NCBI RefSeq assembly: GCF_030688855.1
Contig: NZ_JAUYZK010000001.1
Location: 124,001-188,000, forward strand
DNA from: Helicobacter cappadocius
GTDB lineage: Bacteria > Campylobacterota > Campylobacteria > Campylobacterales > Helicobacteraceae
DNA length: 64,000 nucleotides
Direction: 5' to 3'
In this document: one piece after another, positions 26,514 to 36,034 of the stretch
Numbering within the stretch: the stretch's first letter is position 1
How the letters are laid out: every line of letters starts with the position of its first letter
Position numbers and translations under genes: made by a program
The notes under the pieces: generated by a model
Seen by the model: the letters and a program-made list of their open reading frames with translations, nothing else
The model's database searches: none
What the model was told of the DNA's origin: nothing

Positions 26514-26551
26514 AATAAAAAATAAATGTCCGGGGAAACCCGGCATTTATT
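26514..26551 (-). terminator. Intrinsic terminator after hugZ
   Basis: AATAAATG (26521-26528) pairs with CATTTATT (26544-26551), and CCGGG pairs with CCCGG around a GAAA loop on the plus strand. One bulged T is left at 26529. On the minus strand the stem is followed by TTTTATT. This is a strong terminator for transcripts read leftward from hugZ. Confidence 0.8.
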
Positions 26552-26628
26552 AAAAGGAAGATAATGCGAAATTAAAACAATGGGAGACATTGCTTTAACT
26601 AAAATCACGATTTACAAACTAAACAACC

Positions 26629-26677
26629 AAACTAAAGGAGACCCACAACCACAACCACACCTACTCTCCTTTAGTTT
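26629..26677. repeat. 13-bp inverted repeat in the hugZ 3' region
   Basis: AAACTAAAGGAGA (26629-26641) and TCTCCTTTAGTTT (26665-26677) are exact inverse copies around a loop of 23 bases that contains tandem CCACAA units. On the plus strand a TT follows the final TTT; on the minus strand there is no U-tract. It lies between the hugZ stop and the terminator at 26514-26551, so hugZ mRNA would carry two 3' stem-loops. Confidence 0.5.
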
Positions 26678-26701
26678 TTGAAACAACTAACAATTAGGAA
26701 T

Positions 26702-27457
26702 TTATTTTTTAATTTTATGTGGATTGCCTGCACCTCCTATATAAGAGATTTCACCGTTGATAATATCATAAGCTTGACCAAATCCTTTGACAAACCTACC
26801 TTTAAGAAATTCAAGATGAATCAGATGAAAATCCATCATATCACGAATGGTCTTGATACCTCCGCTTTCTCCAACCTCACCAATAAAGCTATCAAAAATC
26901 TTATCAAACTCGCTCCCGCGTTCGATAAATTTTGCCCGTGCTCTGTATCGGAGACGTTTTCTCAAAATAACTGATTTTGCCTTTGACTCATCTTCAATAA
27001 ACATAATCTCTAAATTATCCGGATTCTCACGCAAACTCCCATAATGTTCAGCCACTTCACTGACATAAATATAATATTTACCTTCACATTTCAAAAGAGG
27101 TGCATAAGAACAAACAACTTCCCCTGAGGAATTCAAACTTGAGATAATAATCGTATTCATCCCTTTGATAAAATCCTCAATTTCTTTTTTTACTGATACT
27201 GTATCTAATGTCTTAGGAACACTCTGACACAGCTCAATAATTGCATTTTTCAATCCATCTTTTGGATCGGTTACTTTCTGAGGAAATTCGATCCTAAGAC
27301 TTTTTCCCTCATTATAAGAAATATCTAAACCTAGCATATCAACTTTTGTGAGTTTGACATTTTTTGGCTCATGTAGCTGTCCGAACTTCTTTAGAAGTCC
27401 AACAAGCTCTGAATGATGGTGTTCATTCATATGATTCAAAATGCTTTCTGTTTCCAT
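26702..27457 (-). CDS. hugZ: Heme oxygenase, HugZ family
   Basis: The product has 251 residues. It begins [18 protein letters not shown], typical of the family. It has the split-barrel flavin-like fold with [27 protein letters not shown] and SEAK-like [19 protein letters not shown]. The C-terminal region [12 protein letters not shown] holds the His proposed to bind heme iron in H. pylori HugZ (HP0318). The enzyme opens heme with oxygen and frees iron. AGGAG precedes the ATG. A Fur-like box and a TATAAT are upstream, so it is probably iron repressed. Confidence 0.9.
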   Translation of the reverse strand: METESILNHMNEHHHSELVGLLKKFGQLHEPKNVKLTKVDMLGLDISYNEGKSLRIEFPQKVTDPKDGLKNAIIELCQSVPKTLDTVSVKKEIEDFIKGMNTIIISSLNSSGEVVCSYAPLLKCEGKYYIYVSEVAEHYGSLRENPDNLEIMFIEDESKAKSVILRKRLRYRARAKFIERGSEFDKIFDSFIGEVGESGGIKTIRDMMDFHLIHLEFLKGRFVKGFGQAYDIINGEISYIGGAGNPHKIKK

Positions 27458-27512
27458 AAACTCTCCTTTCGTTTTAATGCTTTAATTTATCATTTATTTT
27501 TAAATTAATGAA

Positions 27513-27518
27513 ATTATA
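27513..27518 (-). promoter_or_regulatory. Candidate -10 box of hugZ
   Basis: TATAAT on the minus strand, about 55 bases before the hugZ ATG. The Fur-like box lies about 27 bases further upstream, placing it over or just above the -35 area. No -35 consensus is seen, which is usual in Helicobacter. Confidence 0.45.
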
Positions 27519-27544
27519 AATACTCTTAACTTAAAATAACATTA

Positions 27545-27567
27545 AAAATAATAATGATTATTATTTT
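27545..27567. promoter_or_regulatory. Fur-like box upstream of hugZ
   Basis: A perfect 11-bp inverted repeat of TAAT units around a single G (arms AAAATAATAAT and ATTATTATTTT). It shares the 12-base core AATAATAATGAT with the site before the TonB receptor gene at 55701-55723. The sequence agrees with the TAATAAT-n-ATTATTA form described for H. pylori Fur. Confidence 0.65.
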
Positions 27568-27582
27568 ATATAAAATTCGGCC

Positions 27583-29970
27583 TTATTTTCGAATTCTAAA
27601 GCTATTTCCAACCACCAAAAGAGAACTTAAACTCATAGACAAAGCTGCAAAAAGTGGGATAATAAATCCTAAAACCGCCAGAGGAATCATCAAAAGATTA
27701 TAAATGACACTTAGAAAAATATTTTGTTTGATGGTTTTATAGGTAAGTGTGGCGATATCAAAAGCACTCCCAAGAGAAGTAAGGGTATCATCAAGAACCA
27801 CTACATCAGAAGATGCTAGTGCAATATCGCTACCTGACCCCATAGATATACCTATATCGCTTTTGCTAAGTGCCAAAGCATCATTGATGCCATCTCCTAC
27901 CATTATCACAACCTTACCCTGATGATGATATTGATCTACAATCTTTGCTTTATCTTCAGGCATAAGAGAATGATCAAAATTTGATATTCCAGCCTCTTTG
28001 GCAATACATGTGACTACCTCTGTTCTATCCCCACTTAAAAGTCTTATTTCAAGTCCCTTGTTTTTGAGTTTATTTATGAACTGCTTTGTGTCTTTTTTGA
28101 GCGTATCTCTGAGTAAAAATAAAGCTGAAAGTTTTCCATCTACGCTATAAGCAAAAATCATATCTTCACCTACTTTATCAATGGCTGAAACATCTACATT
28201 GTGCATTTTAAGATATTCCAAATTCCCTCCTAGCAATCTTTTGCTCCCTGATGTTGCCTCAATGCCCATTGAAGATATCTGAGCAAAATCATTGATAACC
28301 CCCTTTGCTTCTCCTAAAAATTTCTTGACACTTTGTGAGATAGGATGGGAACTAGCTGACACAAAAGAGCATAAAAGTCCTTTATCAAACTCTTCAAACT
28401 TTTGCATCTCTATGACCTCTGGTTTGCCTGATGTAATCGTACCTGTTTTGTCCAAAAGAACCACATCAGCTTTTGCCATCGTTTCTAAAAAGGATGCTTC
28501 TTTAAAAATCAAGGATTTTTTATATGCTTCTGTAATCCCTACAATAGTGGCAATAGGTGTTGCTAAAGCCAAAGCACAAGGACAAGAAATAACAATCACA
28601 GAAATAGCAATCATCAAAGAGTGTTCAAAAGTACCATCAATCCAATAATACCAACCCAAAAATGTTGCCATCGCTATACCTAAAACTATTTTTGAAAAAT
28701 ACTGAGAAAGTGAATTTGCTAGATTTTGTATACGTGGCTTGTGTGCAATACACTCCTCCATAAGCCTAATAAGCCTAGTCATCAAAGAATCTGCAAAAGG
28801 TCTGCAAACCTTATAAATGAAGCTCTTGTTCGTATTTACATATCCAGAAAAAATTTCCTTACCTTGCAAAAAAACAGATGGCAAGGATTCTCCATTGATG
28901 GCCTTAGTATCAAGAAGTGCTTCTTTACTCTCTAGTATTCCATCAAGTGCCAAACTTTCTCCAGGCAATATCTCTATTCTATCTCCCACTTTTACTTCTT
29001 GAGGTGTCTTACAAATTCTATTTTCTCCTTCTAAGACAATCACATTACTAGGAATTGTGGAATTTAGCTTATCGAGTGCATCTCCTGCATTTTTTTTGGA
29101 CTTAACTTCCAAAAACTTTCCTACAAACACTATGGTGATAATCATTGCCACTGATTCAAAATAGCTCTCTCCCACCTTGCTCAAACTTGCATAAATAGAA
29201 TAGATATAAGTTAAAGTTGCGCCCACACATACAAGCATATCCATTCCGAAAGTTCCATTTTTAATCCCAAAATAAGCACCCTTAAAAAATACTCGTCCTG
29301 TATAAAATAAAACAGGAGTTGCTAAAACAAACGAAACGAAGTTCAGCACATCTTTCATATCCCTTCCCATACCTAAAAAATACCCTGAATATTGTGCTAC
29401 AGCTATCCACATAATGTTCATTGTGCAAAAAATTGCTATTACCATTGAAATATAATAATTTTTACGTTCTTTTTTTGATTTGATTTCTTGAATATATGGA
29501 TCATAGGCATAAGCATCATATCCTATAGATTGAATTAATTCAATAATTCTAGAAAGCTTTATCACAGAGCAATCAAACACAATCCTTGCTTTATTGTTTG
29601 TATAATTAATACTTACTTCATATATGCCTTCTTGAGCGTTTAATATCTTTTCGTTCAACCAAATGCAGGCTGCACAATGGATATTTTCCAAAATCAGACA
29701 AACTTCACACAATCCATCTTTAGTGGAAATATATTTTTCAGCAAATGCTAGAGTGTCAAAGGAATCCAAGCTGTGATTGCGTATAGACATAGGTGGTGAA
29801 ATTGCATTATCTCCTAACTTATCATAAAAACCATCCAGACCAGATTCTTTAAGCAAGAAATAAACTCCCTCACATCCATTGCAACAAAAATATAACTCTT
29901 TCCCATTATCTATATATTTTTTCAAGGCACTTTCAGGATATTGTAAATGACAATGCGAACAATTTTTCAT
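27583..29970 (-). CDS. ccoI: Heavy-metal P1B-type ATPase, CcoI/FixI type copper exporter for cbb3 assembly
   Basis: The product has 795 residues. An N-terminal cysteine-rich metal-binding part (CSHCHLQYP..CCNGCEGVYFLL) is typical of FixI/CcoI. A heavy-metal-associated domain with CAAC (about residue 99) follows, then eight membrane helices with the copper-transport motif CPCALALATP. The phosphorylation site is DKTGTITSGKP, with the HP locus in ASSHPISQS and the hinge GDGINDALALSKSDIG. CcoI exports copper to the CuB site of CcoN. The gene is 18 kb from ccoNOQP and overlaps the methyltransferase gene by 4 bases (H. pylori order HP1503-HP1505). Confidence 0.88.
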   Translation of the reverse strand: MKNCSHCHLQYPESALKKYIDNGKELYFCCNGCEGVYFLLKESGLDGFYDKLGDNAISPPMSIRNHSLDSFDTLAFAEKYISTKDGLCEVCLILENIHCAACIWLNEKILNAQEGIYEVSINYTNNKARIVFDCSVIKLSRIIELIQSIGYDAYAYDPYIQEIKSKKERKNYYISMVIAIFCTMNIMWIAVAQYSGYFLGMGRDMKDVLNFVSFVLATPVLFYTGRVFFKGAYFGIKNGTFGMDMLVCVGATLTYIYSIYASLSKVGESYFESVAMIITIVFVGKFLEVKSKKNAGDALDKLNSTIPSNVIVLEGENRICKTPQEVKVGDRIEILPGESLALDGILESKEALLDTKAINGESLPSVFLQGKEIFSGYVNTNKSFIYKVCRPFADSLMTRLIRLMEECIAHKPRIQNLANSLSQYFSKIVLGIAMATFLGWYYWIDGTFEHSLMIAISVIVISCPCALALATPIATIVGITEAYKKSLIFKEASFLETMAKADVVLLDKTGTITSGKPEVIEMQKFEEFDKGLLCSFVSASSHPISQSVKKFLGEAKGVINDFAQISSMGIEATSGSKRLLGGNLEYLKMHNVDVSAIDKVGEDMIFAYSVDGKLSALFLLRDTLKKDTKQFINKLKNKGLEIRLLSGDRTEVVTCIAKEAGISNFDHSLMPEDKAKIVDQYHHQGKVVIMVGDGINDALALSKSDIGISMGSGSDIALASSDVVVLDDTLTSLGSAFDIATLTYKTIKQNIFLSVIYNLLMIPLAVLGFIIPLFAALSMSLSSLLVVGNSFRIRK

Positions 29971-30722
29971 AAAATATCCTCCTTCTCTTCAAGAGAAATA
30001 TCTTTTGAATGCACCTTAATGCTATAGGTATTAGTATCTTGATAAATTTTTTTTACCTCATCAGTATTGTCTAATTGGCTATTTGAATAATGAGTGATAA
30101 GCGGGGGGAGTATTTTTATACTTGATTTGGTATTAATTCTTGCCTTACATAGCAAAAGACTTGCCTCTTTATCAATCCTGGGATGAACAAATTTGGTCAC
30201 CTCAGGATTGAATCCCAAATCTTTAAGAATATGAAAAACTCTGTGAGATTCCTTTGCATCATAACAAAACACAAAACTTCCCTGCGATTTCAATAGTCTT
30301 TTTACCCTTGTACAAAACTCCCTAAATGGTAAAAATTCCTCACTTCTGGCAATTTTAATACGTCTGTTCTTTGCACCAATTATTCCTAGACGATAAAAAG
30401 GAGGATTTGAAATAATCATATCAAACTTTTTTTCACTATGAAAATCTAAAAAATTTTTGCAAATAATTTTTGCTTGAATTTTGGCAGATGCTGCATTTAT
30501 TTTTGATAAAAATGCCATATAAACATCAATTTCTATCATTGTAAGATCTATATCAAACGCTCTAGCACAAAGAAGCCCTACAACCCCACTTCCTGATCCC
30601 ACCTCTAAAACACAAGAAGATTTTTTGATAAACTCTCTAGCAAAATCATATAAAAATAAACTATCACTATTGTAACAATATCCATCATATAGCTGATATA
30701 ACTTTAGGATTTTTTTATCCAT
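29967..30722 (-). CDS. Methyltransferase, TrmN6/YfiC-like (HP1504 type)
   Basis: The product has 251 residues. It has the N6-adenine/small-domain class I fold with the SAM loop VLEVGSGSGVVGLLCAR and the catalytic NPPF motif (MIISNPPFYRLGI). The family methylates A37 of tRNA1(Val) in E. coli. The substrate here is not known but a tRNA is likely. It overlaps ribD by 19 bases and ccoI by 4 bases. A run of six C on the coding strand near 30103-30108 is not of the length that usually varies. Confidence 0.8.
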   Translation of the reverse strand: MDKKILKLYQLYDGYCYNSDSLFLYDFAREFIKKSSCVLEVGSGSGVVGLLCARAFDIDLTMIEIDVYMAFLSKINAASAKIQAKIICKNFLDFHSEKKFDMIISNPPFYRLGIIGAKNRRIKIARSEEFLPFREFCTRVKRLLKSQGSFVFCYDAKESHRVFHILKDLGFNPEVTKFVHPRIDKEASLLLCKARINTKSSIKILPPLITHYSNSQLDNTDEVKKIYQDTNTYSIKVHSKDISLEEKEDIL

Positions 30723-31717
30723 AATAACCCATCATTTCCTAGTTTTTGGATATAGAGCAATTCTGCATTCCATTCAAAACCTTTTGATTTAATGTTTTGT
30801 TTGAGCGTAGGAGAAATATATACCAAAACCATATCCACAAAAGAATGCAAACTTTCAAACAAATCCCATCCGCCTTCAATAACATTAAATCCTTTTTGGA
30901 GTTTCAAATGCTCAATTTGATGACAAATATCCACCTTTCTACAAGGAACTTTAAAAAGTGGTGCGTCATAAAAAGATTTTTCTTTTGTAAGTATTTGTAT
31001 ATTCGGAGATGTATTGGCATACTCTTTTGTGCAATAGCGTACATCAAGCGTAGGTCTATCAACCCTTAAAGTCTTGCCTGATATAATAAGCGTATCTGCG
31101 ACACATCGCTGATTGTGTGTAAATACCCTAGATTCCATTCCTGAGATCAATCCACTTTGGTAATCTCCATTAATTCTTTGAGCGATTTTAAATAAATTAA
31201 AATGCCCTCGCTCTTTTAAGCACAAAAATGGGTATAGCAAGGCATTGCACTCAAATTCTAAAACATTTTGCACAACCTCGATCCCAGAGTCTTGAAGTCT
31301 TTTTGCCCCTCCACTAGCTTGTTTTTGAATTTCAGATGAACCAATAACAACCCTTTTTGGACGAATAGTTTCTATAAGCTCTGCACAGGGTGGGGTTTTT
31401 CCATAATGGTTACAAGGTTCCAAAGTTACATAAATAGTGCAGTCATTAAAAATACCTTGATGATTGGCTTTGAGATAATGATGTATCTCTTTGGCATCTG
31501 CAAGATTGCATTTTTGATAGCTCAATTTCTCATAAGCATTTTTGAGTGCATTCACCTCAGCGTGAGCTGATCCTGCCTTTGTATGAGCACACACAGAAAG
31601 TATATTCCCTCCTCCATCTACAACCATCGCTCCAACAGCCGGATTAGGAAGTGTTAGACTCTGGTATTTCCAAGCTTCTTGAATACACAACGACAAAAAA
31701 TATTCATCTGAACTCAA
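30704..31717 (-). CDS. ribD: Riboflavin biosynthesis deaminase/reductase
   Basis: The product has 337 residues. The N-terminal deaminase has the zinc motifs SAHAEVNAL and PCNHYGKTPPCAE. The C-terminal reductase part starts near NLFKIAQRINGDYQSG and is shorter and more divergent than in E. coli, which is typical for Campylobacterota. The enzyme turns the pyrimidine product of GTP cyclohydrolase II into 5-amino-6-ribitylaminouracil phosphate. It is the first gene of ribD-trmN6-like-ccoI, with its promoter in the 191-base gap shared with the divergent SulP gene. Confidence 0.9.
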   Translation of the reverse strand: MSSDEYFLSLCIQEAWKYQSLTLPNPAVGAMVVDGGGNILSVCAHTKAGSAHAEVNALKNAYEKLSYQKCNLADAKEIHHYLKANHQGIFNDCTIYVTLEPCNHYGKTPPCAELIETIRPKRVVIGSSEIQKQASGGAKRLQDSGIEVVQNVLEFECNALLYPFLCLKERGHFNLFKIAQRINGDYQSGLISGMESRVFTHNQRCVADTLIISGKTLRVDRPTLDVRYCTKEYANTSPNIQILTKEKSFYDAPLFKVPCRKVDICHQIEHLKLQKGFNVIEGGWDLFESLHSFVDMVLVYISPTLKQNIKSKGFEWNAELLYIQKLGNDGLLWIKKS

Positions 31718-31908
31718 CTATTTTCCTTAAATAACCAAATCTATCTAGCAAAATCATAACCTTATAATACTGTAATTATAAAATAATTTTATGAAACCTC
31801 CAAAAACACTCTTTATAAAGTTTTTCTTTCTATTGAAAAAATTTACCTTGATTATGAGATAATCGCATTTTCTAATACCTTTGATTATATGTTTTATAAG
31901 GAGACTTA

Positions 31909-33387
31909 ATGAAGATTCCTCGCCCTAACTTCATACAAACCAAAAACGATATTCTTGCAGGAATGGTGGCATCTTTTGTAATGGTTCCAGAGGTCGTTGG
32001 TTTTGCACTTGTAGCAGGTTTTAACCCAATTATGGGGCTTTGGACTGCTTTTATCTTAGGACTTATTACAGCTCTAATTGGAGGAAAACCTGGTGCAGTT
32101 AGCGGGGCAGCAGGTTCTATGGCAGTGGTGATAGTGGGATTGGCAATCTCACATGGGGTTGGATATGTTCTTTGGGCTGGAGTTTTTGCTGGGATATTCC
32201 AAATACTTATCGGGGTTTTTAAGCTAGGGAAATTTATTCGTTTTGTACCTCAACCTGCAATTTTTGGATTTGTAAATGGACTAGCCATAGTGATTGCAAT
32301 GAGTCAATTACAATTTTTTAAATCAGAAGGAGCGATCATATATATCCTTGTAGGCATTACAATGCTAATTATGTTTGTATTGCCAAAATTTACAAAAGCC
32401 ATTCCTGCAGGTCTTGTAGCAATTATTGGACTTGGAACATTATCTTATACTTTGCATTTAGATACCAAGCTCGTTAGCGATTTGGGGAACATAAGTGGCA
32501 CACTGCCTCATTTTTCAATCCCCCATGTCCCATTAAACTGGGAAACCTTAAAAATAATTTTGCCATACTCTATTATTTTAGCACTTGTTGGGTTGATTGA
32601 ATCATTACTTACCCTATCTGTATTAGATGAAATTGGTGGAGAAAGGGGAGATGGAAACAAAGAATGCATCGCTCAAGGTATTGGAAATACAACTTGTGGA
32701 TTCTTTGGGGCAATGTCAGGGTGTGCAATGATTGGTCAAAGTATCATCAATACAGCTTCAGGAGGGACTACTAGATTATCATCTGTAACTACCTCTATTT
32801 TGATTATTTTATTTGTAGTGAGCATTCCTGGTATTATTGGTGAGATTCCTATTGGTGTGCTAGTAGGAATTATGTTTATGGTTTCTATCAAAACATTTGA
32901 ATGGGCAAGTTTATCAAGAATCAAATCAATGAGCAAACCCGATGCGTTCATATTAATTGCTGTAACACTTATCACTATTTTTGCGGATTTGGCAATAGCA
33001 GTTATTGTTGGTGTTATTATCTCTGCTTTAGTATTTGCCTATCAACAAGCAAAAATCAAATCTAGTACAAAAATCGAAAAAGATGGTACAAAAATCTATG
33101 AACTTGAAGGACCTTTATTTTTTGGTTCATCTTCAGATTTTATAAATGATATTTTTAATGTCAATACAGATCCAAAAAATGTAATCATAGATTTTAGCAA
33201 AACTCGAGTGATGGATAGTAGCGGGATTGAGGCAATCGACAAAATCACAAAAAAATATCTTCAAGCAGAAAAAAGTGTTAAACTCCGTCATCTTAGCGAT
33301 GATTGCAAAAAAGCTCTACAAATATCTAAAAAGTTTTGCACCTACGAATTAGATGATCCTAACTACAAAGTCGCAAGAGATCTCTAG
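31909..33387 (+). CDS. SulP family anion transporter with STAS domain
   Basis: The product has 492 residues with eleven or so membrane segments and the SulP signatures (AGMVASFVMVPEVVGFALVAG, GAVSGAAGSMAVVI, FVPQPAIFGFVNGLAI). A C-terminal STAS domain follows (about residues 385-480, with VIIDFSKTRVMDSSGIEAID). Relatives carry sulfate, bicarbonate or dicarboxylates; the substrate cannot be read here. AAGGAG lies before the ATG. It stands between ribD and gltS, which are neighbours in H. pylori, so it is an insertion in that order. Confidence 0.9.
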   Translation: MKIPRPNFIQTKNDILAGMVASFVMVPEVVGFALVAGFNPIMGLWTAFILGLITALIGGKPGAVSGAAGSMAVVIVGLAISHGVGYVLWAGVFAGIFQILIGVFKLGKFIRFVPQPAIFGFVNGLAIVIAMSQLQFFKSEGAIIYILVGITMLIMFVLPKFTKAIPAGLVAIIGLGTLSYTLHLDTKLVSDLGNISGTLPHFSIPHVPLNWETLKIILPYSIILALVGLIESLLTLSVLDEIGGERGDGNKECIAQGIGNTTCGFFGAMSGCAMIGQSIINTASGGTTRLSSVTTSILIILFVVSIPGIIGEIPIGVLVGIMFMVSIKTFEWASLSRIKSMSKPDAFILIAVTLITIFADLAIAVIVGVIISALVFAYQQAKIKSSTKIEKDGTKIYELEGPLFFGSSSDFINDIFNVNTDPKNVIIDFSKTRVMDSSGIEAIDKITKKYLQAEKSVKLRHLSDDCKKALQISKKFCTYELDDPNYKVARDL

Positions 33388-33412
33388 CTCTTAGTAACTA
33401 TCACTAAGAGCT
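33386..33412. terminator. Stem-loop between convergent SulP and gltS genes
   Basis: AGCTCTTAGT pairs with ACTAAGAGCT around a 7-base loop; the stem begins on the SulP stop codon. No U-tract follows on either strand, so it may act as a convergent stop or RNA end-protecting stem rather than a classic terminator. Confidence 0.5.
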
Positions 33413-33421
33413 AAAAAGGGG

Positions 33422-34651
33422 TTAATGAAAGATCGGGAGATACAAAAATCCATTAATTACCGCAGAATTCACAAGATCAATAAAAAATGCTCCAACCAAA
33501 GGAACTATAATAAAAGCTGCGTGAGAATATCCATAATGATTGGTAACAGTCTGCATATTTACCATCGCTGTAGGAGTAGCACCAAGCCCAAAGCCACAAT
33601 GTCCAGCGGCAAAAACTGCTGCATCATAGTCTTTTCCACAAAATCTGAAGGTTACAAATACCGCATAAAGTATCATTATCACCACTTGAGCTACCAAAAT
33701 AACAAGCATTGGCAATGCTAGTGCAACTAGCTCCCATAGATTGATTGTCATTAACGCAAATGCCAAAAACAAAGACAGACTCACATTTCCTAGAACGGCG
33801 ACTTCTCTATCAAAAACCTTGTGTATATTGAAAGCTGATAAAAAATTCCTCAAAATAACTCCAATAAAAAGACACCACACAAAAGTGGGCAAAGTATAAT
33901 TTGTATACTTTGTCACCAAATCAGAAAGACTTGTTCCTATAAGTAATGCTACAGCAATTAATGCCAAAGACTCCACAAAACTTGAAGCGGTTATCAATCG
34001 CTCTTTTTTGGGTGACTCAAAACCTACTGGATCCACCTCTTCGTTTAATTTATTTTCAGATTTTGAAGGAGTTTTAAGCTTGTATTTTTTTATCAAATAT
34101 CTCGCCACAGGACCTCCTATAATTCCTCCACTAACAAGTCCAAAGGTTGCTGATGCCATCGCTACTTCCATCGCTGGAGAAAAGTTATATGGAGCGGCTT
34201 TGAAAACCTCTGCCCAAGCAGCACCTGTTCCATGACCCCCACTCATCGTAATAGATCCTCCCAGCATCCCCATCAAAGGATTCACTCCCATTGCCTCAGC
34301 AATACCTATACCAATAAAATTCTGAAGAAATAAAAGTCCCACAACCACGACTAAAAATACACCTAGCATTCGCCCACCTTTTTTCAAAGAGGCAAAATCA
34401 GCACTCAAGCCAATAGATGTAAAAAATGCTAACATAAGTGGATCTTTCAAGGATGAGTCGAATTTTAATTCAACATTAGAAAATTTATAAACAATCAAAA
34501 TAAAAATTGCCGCAATAACCCCTCCAACAACTGGTTCTGGTATATCATAATCACGTAAGAACTTTACTCTTTTTATAATCAAACGCCCTAATAACAAAAC
34601 TGCTACCATGCACACTAAGGTAGCATAAATATTGAAATTCACTATATGCAT
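33422..34651 (-). CDS. gltS: Sodium/glutamate symporter
   Basis: The product has 409 residues with about ten or more helices. The two re-entrant-type GltS signatures are present: MLGGSITMSGGHGTGAAWAE and the second half AAGHCGFGLGATPTAMVNMQTV. This is the Na+-coupled glutamate importer, important for asaccharolytic Helicobacter. The H. pylori relative is HP1506, next to the ribD cluster. AAAGGAA precedes the ATG. Confidence 0.92.
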   Translation of the reverse strand: MHIVNFNIYATLVCMVAVLLLGRLIIKRVKFLRDYDIPEPVVGGVIAAIFILIVYKFSNVELKFDSSLKDPLMLAFFTSIGLSADFASLKKGGRMLGVFLVVVVGLLFLQNFIGIGIAEAMGVNPLMGMLGGSITMSGGHGTGAAWAEVFKAAPYNFSPAMEVAMASATFGLVSGGIIGGPVARYLIKKYKLKTPSKSENKLNEEVDPVGFESPKKERLITASSFVESLALIAVALLIGTSLSDLVTKYTNYTLPTFVWCLFIGVILRNFLSAFNIHKVFDREVAVLGNVSLSLFLAFALMTINLWELVALALPMLVILVAQVVIMILYAVFVTFRFCGKDYDAAVFAAGHCGFGLGATPTAMVNMQTVTNHYGYSHAAFIIVPLVGAFFIDLVNSAVINGFLYLPIFH

Positions 34652-34771
34652 TTTCTTTCCTTTTTTGCTTTGAATCTGAAATGAAACTATTCTATGGAAC
34701 TTTAGCTTAAACTACCTAAAACGCTATTTAAAACCAAATCCTATCAAATCAAACAATAAGCATTTTAATCT

Positions 34772-34777
34772 TATAAT
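34772..34777 (+). promoter_or_regulatory. Candidate -10 box of the carboxynorspermidine dehydrogenase gene
   Basis: TATAAT 31 bases before the ATG at 34809, in the 157-base gap to the divergent gltS. No -35 is clear. Confidence 0.4.
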
Positions 34778-34808
34778 TGCAAAAATTATCTCAATCTAGG
34801 AGTGTATT

Positions 34809-36008
34809 ATGAATGCTGTATTGCAAATAGGAGCTGGAGGCGTTGGAGGTGTGGTCGCCCATAAATTGGCTATGAATAGAGAGGTTTTTGGCAAGATTAT
34901 TTTAGCAAGCAGGACAATCAAAAAATGTGAAGAAATTGCAAAAAATATTGCCAAAAAAGGACATGGAGAGATTGTCTGTGAAACTGTAAATGCCGATAGT
35001 GTGAGTGAATTGGTAGCACTTATCAACAAATATAAACCTAAAGTCGTTATCAATGTCGCCCTTCCCTATCAAGATCTCACGATTATGCAAGCTTGTTTGG
35101 AAACAAAAACTCACTACCTAGACACCGCAAATTACGAACATCCAGATACTGCAAAATTTGAATACAAAGAACAATGGGCATTCAAAGATGCTTATAAAAA
35201 GGCAGGGATTTTTGGATTGCTTGGATCGGGCTTTGATCCTGGTGTTACAAATGTATTTTGTGCATACGCACAAAAGCATTACTTTGATGAAATCCACTCT
35301 ATTGACATTCTTGATTGTAACGCCGGAGATCATGGTTATCCTTTTGCAACGAATTTTAATCCTGAAATCAATCTAAGAGAGGTCAGTTCAAATGGCAGAT
35401 ATTGGGAAAATGGCAAATGGATAGAAACAAAACCTATGGAAATCAAACAAGTGTGGGGATATCCTCAAATCGGTGAAAAAGACTCGTATCTGCTTTATCA
35501 CGAAGAGCTTGAATCTTTGGTAAAAAATATCAAAGGTCTTAGGAGAATACGATTTTTTATGACTTTTTCAGAAAATTATCTCAACCATATGAGATGTCTG
35601 GAAAATGTAGGAATGTTGCGAATTGATGAAGTTGATCATAATGGACATAAAATCATTCCTATTCAATTCCTAAAAACACTTCTGCCAGATCCTGCTAGTC
35701 TTGCTGGTAGAACAAAAGGCAAAACAAATATTGGTTGTTATATGCAAGGAAGTAAAAATGGTAAGGAAAAAACCGTTTATATCTACAATGTCTGCGATCA
35801 TCAAACCTGCTATGAAGAAGTAAATGCTCAAGCTATAAGCTACACCACAGGAGTACCTGCAATGATTGGAGCAAAACTAATATGCGAAGAAAAATGGGGA
35901 ATTCAATCTATAGGAGCAGGGGTTTTTAATATGGAAGAACTAAACCCTGATTTCTTTATGGAAGAACTAAATAAACAAGGACTTCCTTGGGAGATTATTG
36001 AAAAATAA
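34809..36008 (+). CDS. Carboxynorspermidine dehydrogenase/synthase (saccharopine dehydrogenase family)
   Basis: The product has 399 residues. It has an N-terminal NADP Rossmann fold (VLQIGAGGVGGVVAHKLAMN) and the family sequences DTANYEHPD, GLLGSGFDPGVTNVFCAYA and HEELESLVKNIKGLRRIRFF. It matches the Lys1-like enzyme that makes carboxynorspermidine or carboxyspermidine from L-aspartate semialdehyde and a diamine, as shown for C. jejuni. A decarboxylase partner is not in this window. It is a single gene with its own promoter, convergent with cfa. Confidence 0.85.
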   Translation: MNAVLQIGAGGVGGVVAHKLAMNREVFGKIILASRTIKKCEEIAKNIAKKGHGEIVCETVNADSVSELVALINKYKPKVVINVALPYQDLTIMQACLETKTHYLDTANYEHPDTAKFEYKEQWAFKDAYKKAGIFGLLGSGFDPGVTNVFCAYAQKHYFDEIHSIDILDCNAGDHGYPFATNFNPEINLREVSSNGRYWENGKWIETKPMEIKQVWGYPQIGEKDSYLLYHEELESLVKNIKGLRRIRFFMTFSENYLNHMRCLENVGMLRIDEVDHNGHKIIPIQFLKTLLPDPASLAGRTKGKTNIGCYMQGSKNGKEKTVYIYNVCDHQTCYEEVNAQAISYTTGVPAMIGAKLICEEKWGIQSIGAGVFNMEELNPDFFMEELNKQGLPWEIIEK

Positions 36009-36034
36009 TCTCCTCTTCTAGGACATTTAGGAAT

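Noticed and set aside
26414-26608. 64-codon minus-strand frame downstream of hugZ
   Set aside because: It spans the strong terminator and the EamA ribosome site, and its residue make-up is that of noncoding AT-rich DNA.
30103-30108. Six-G run in the TrmN6-like gene
   Set aside because: The run is short, and the frame is intact; not evidence for phase variation.
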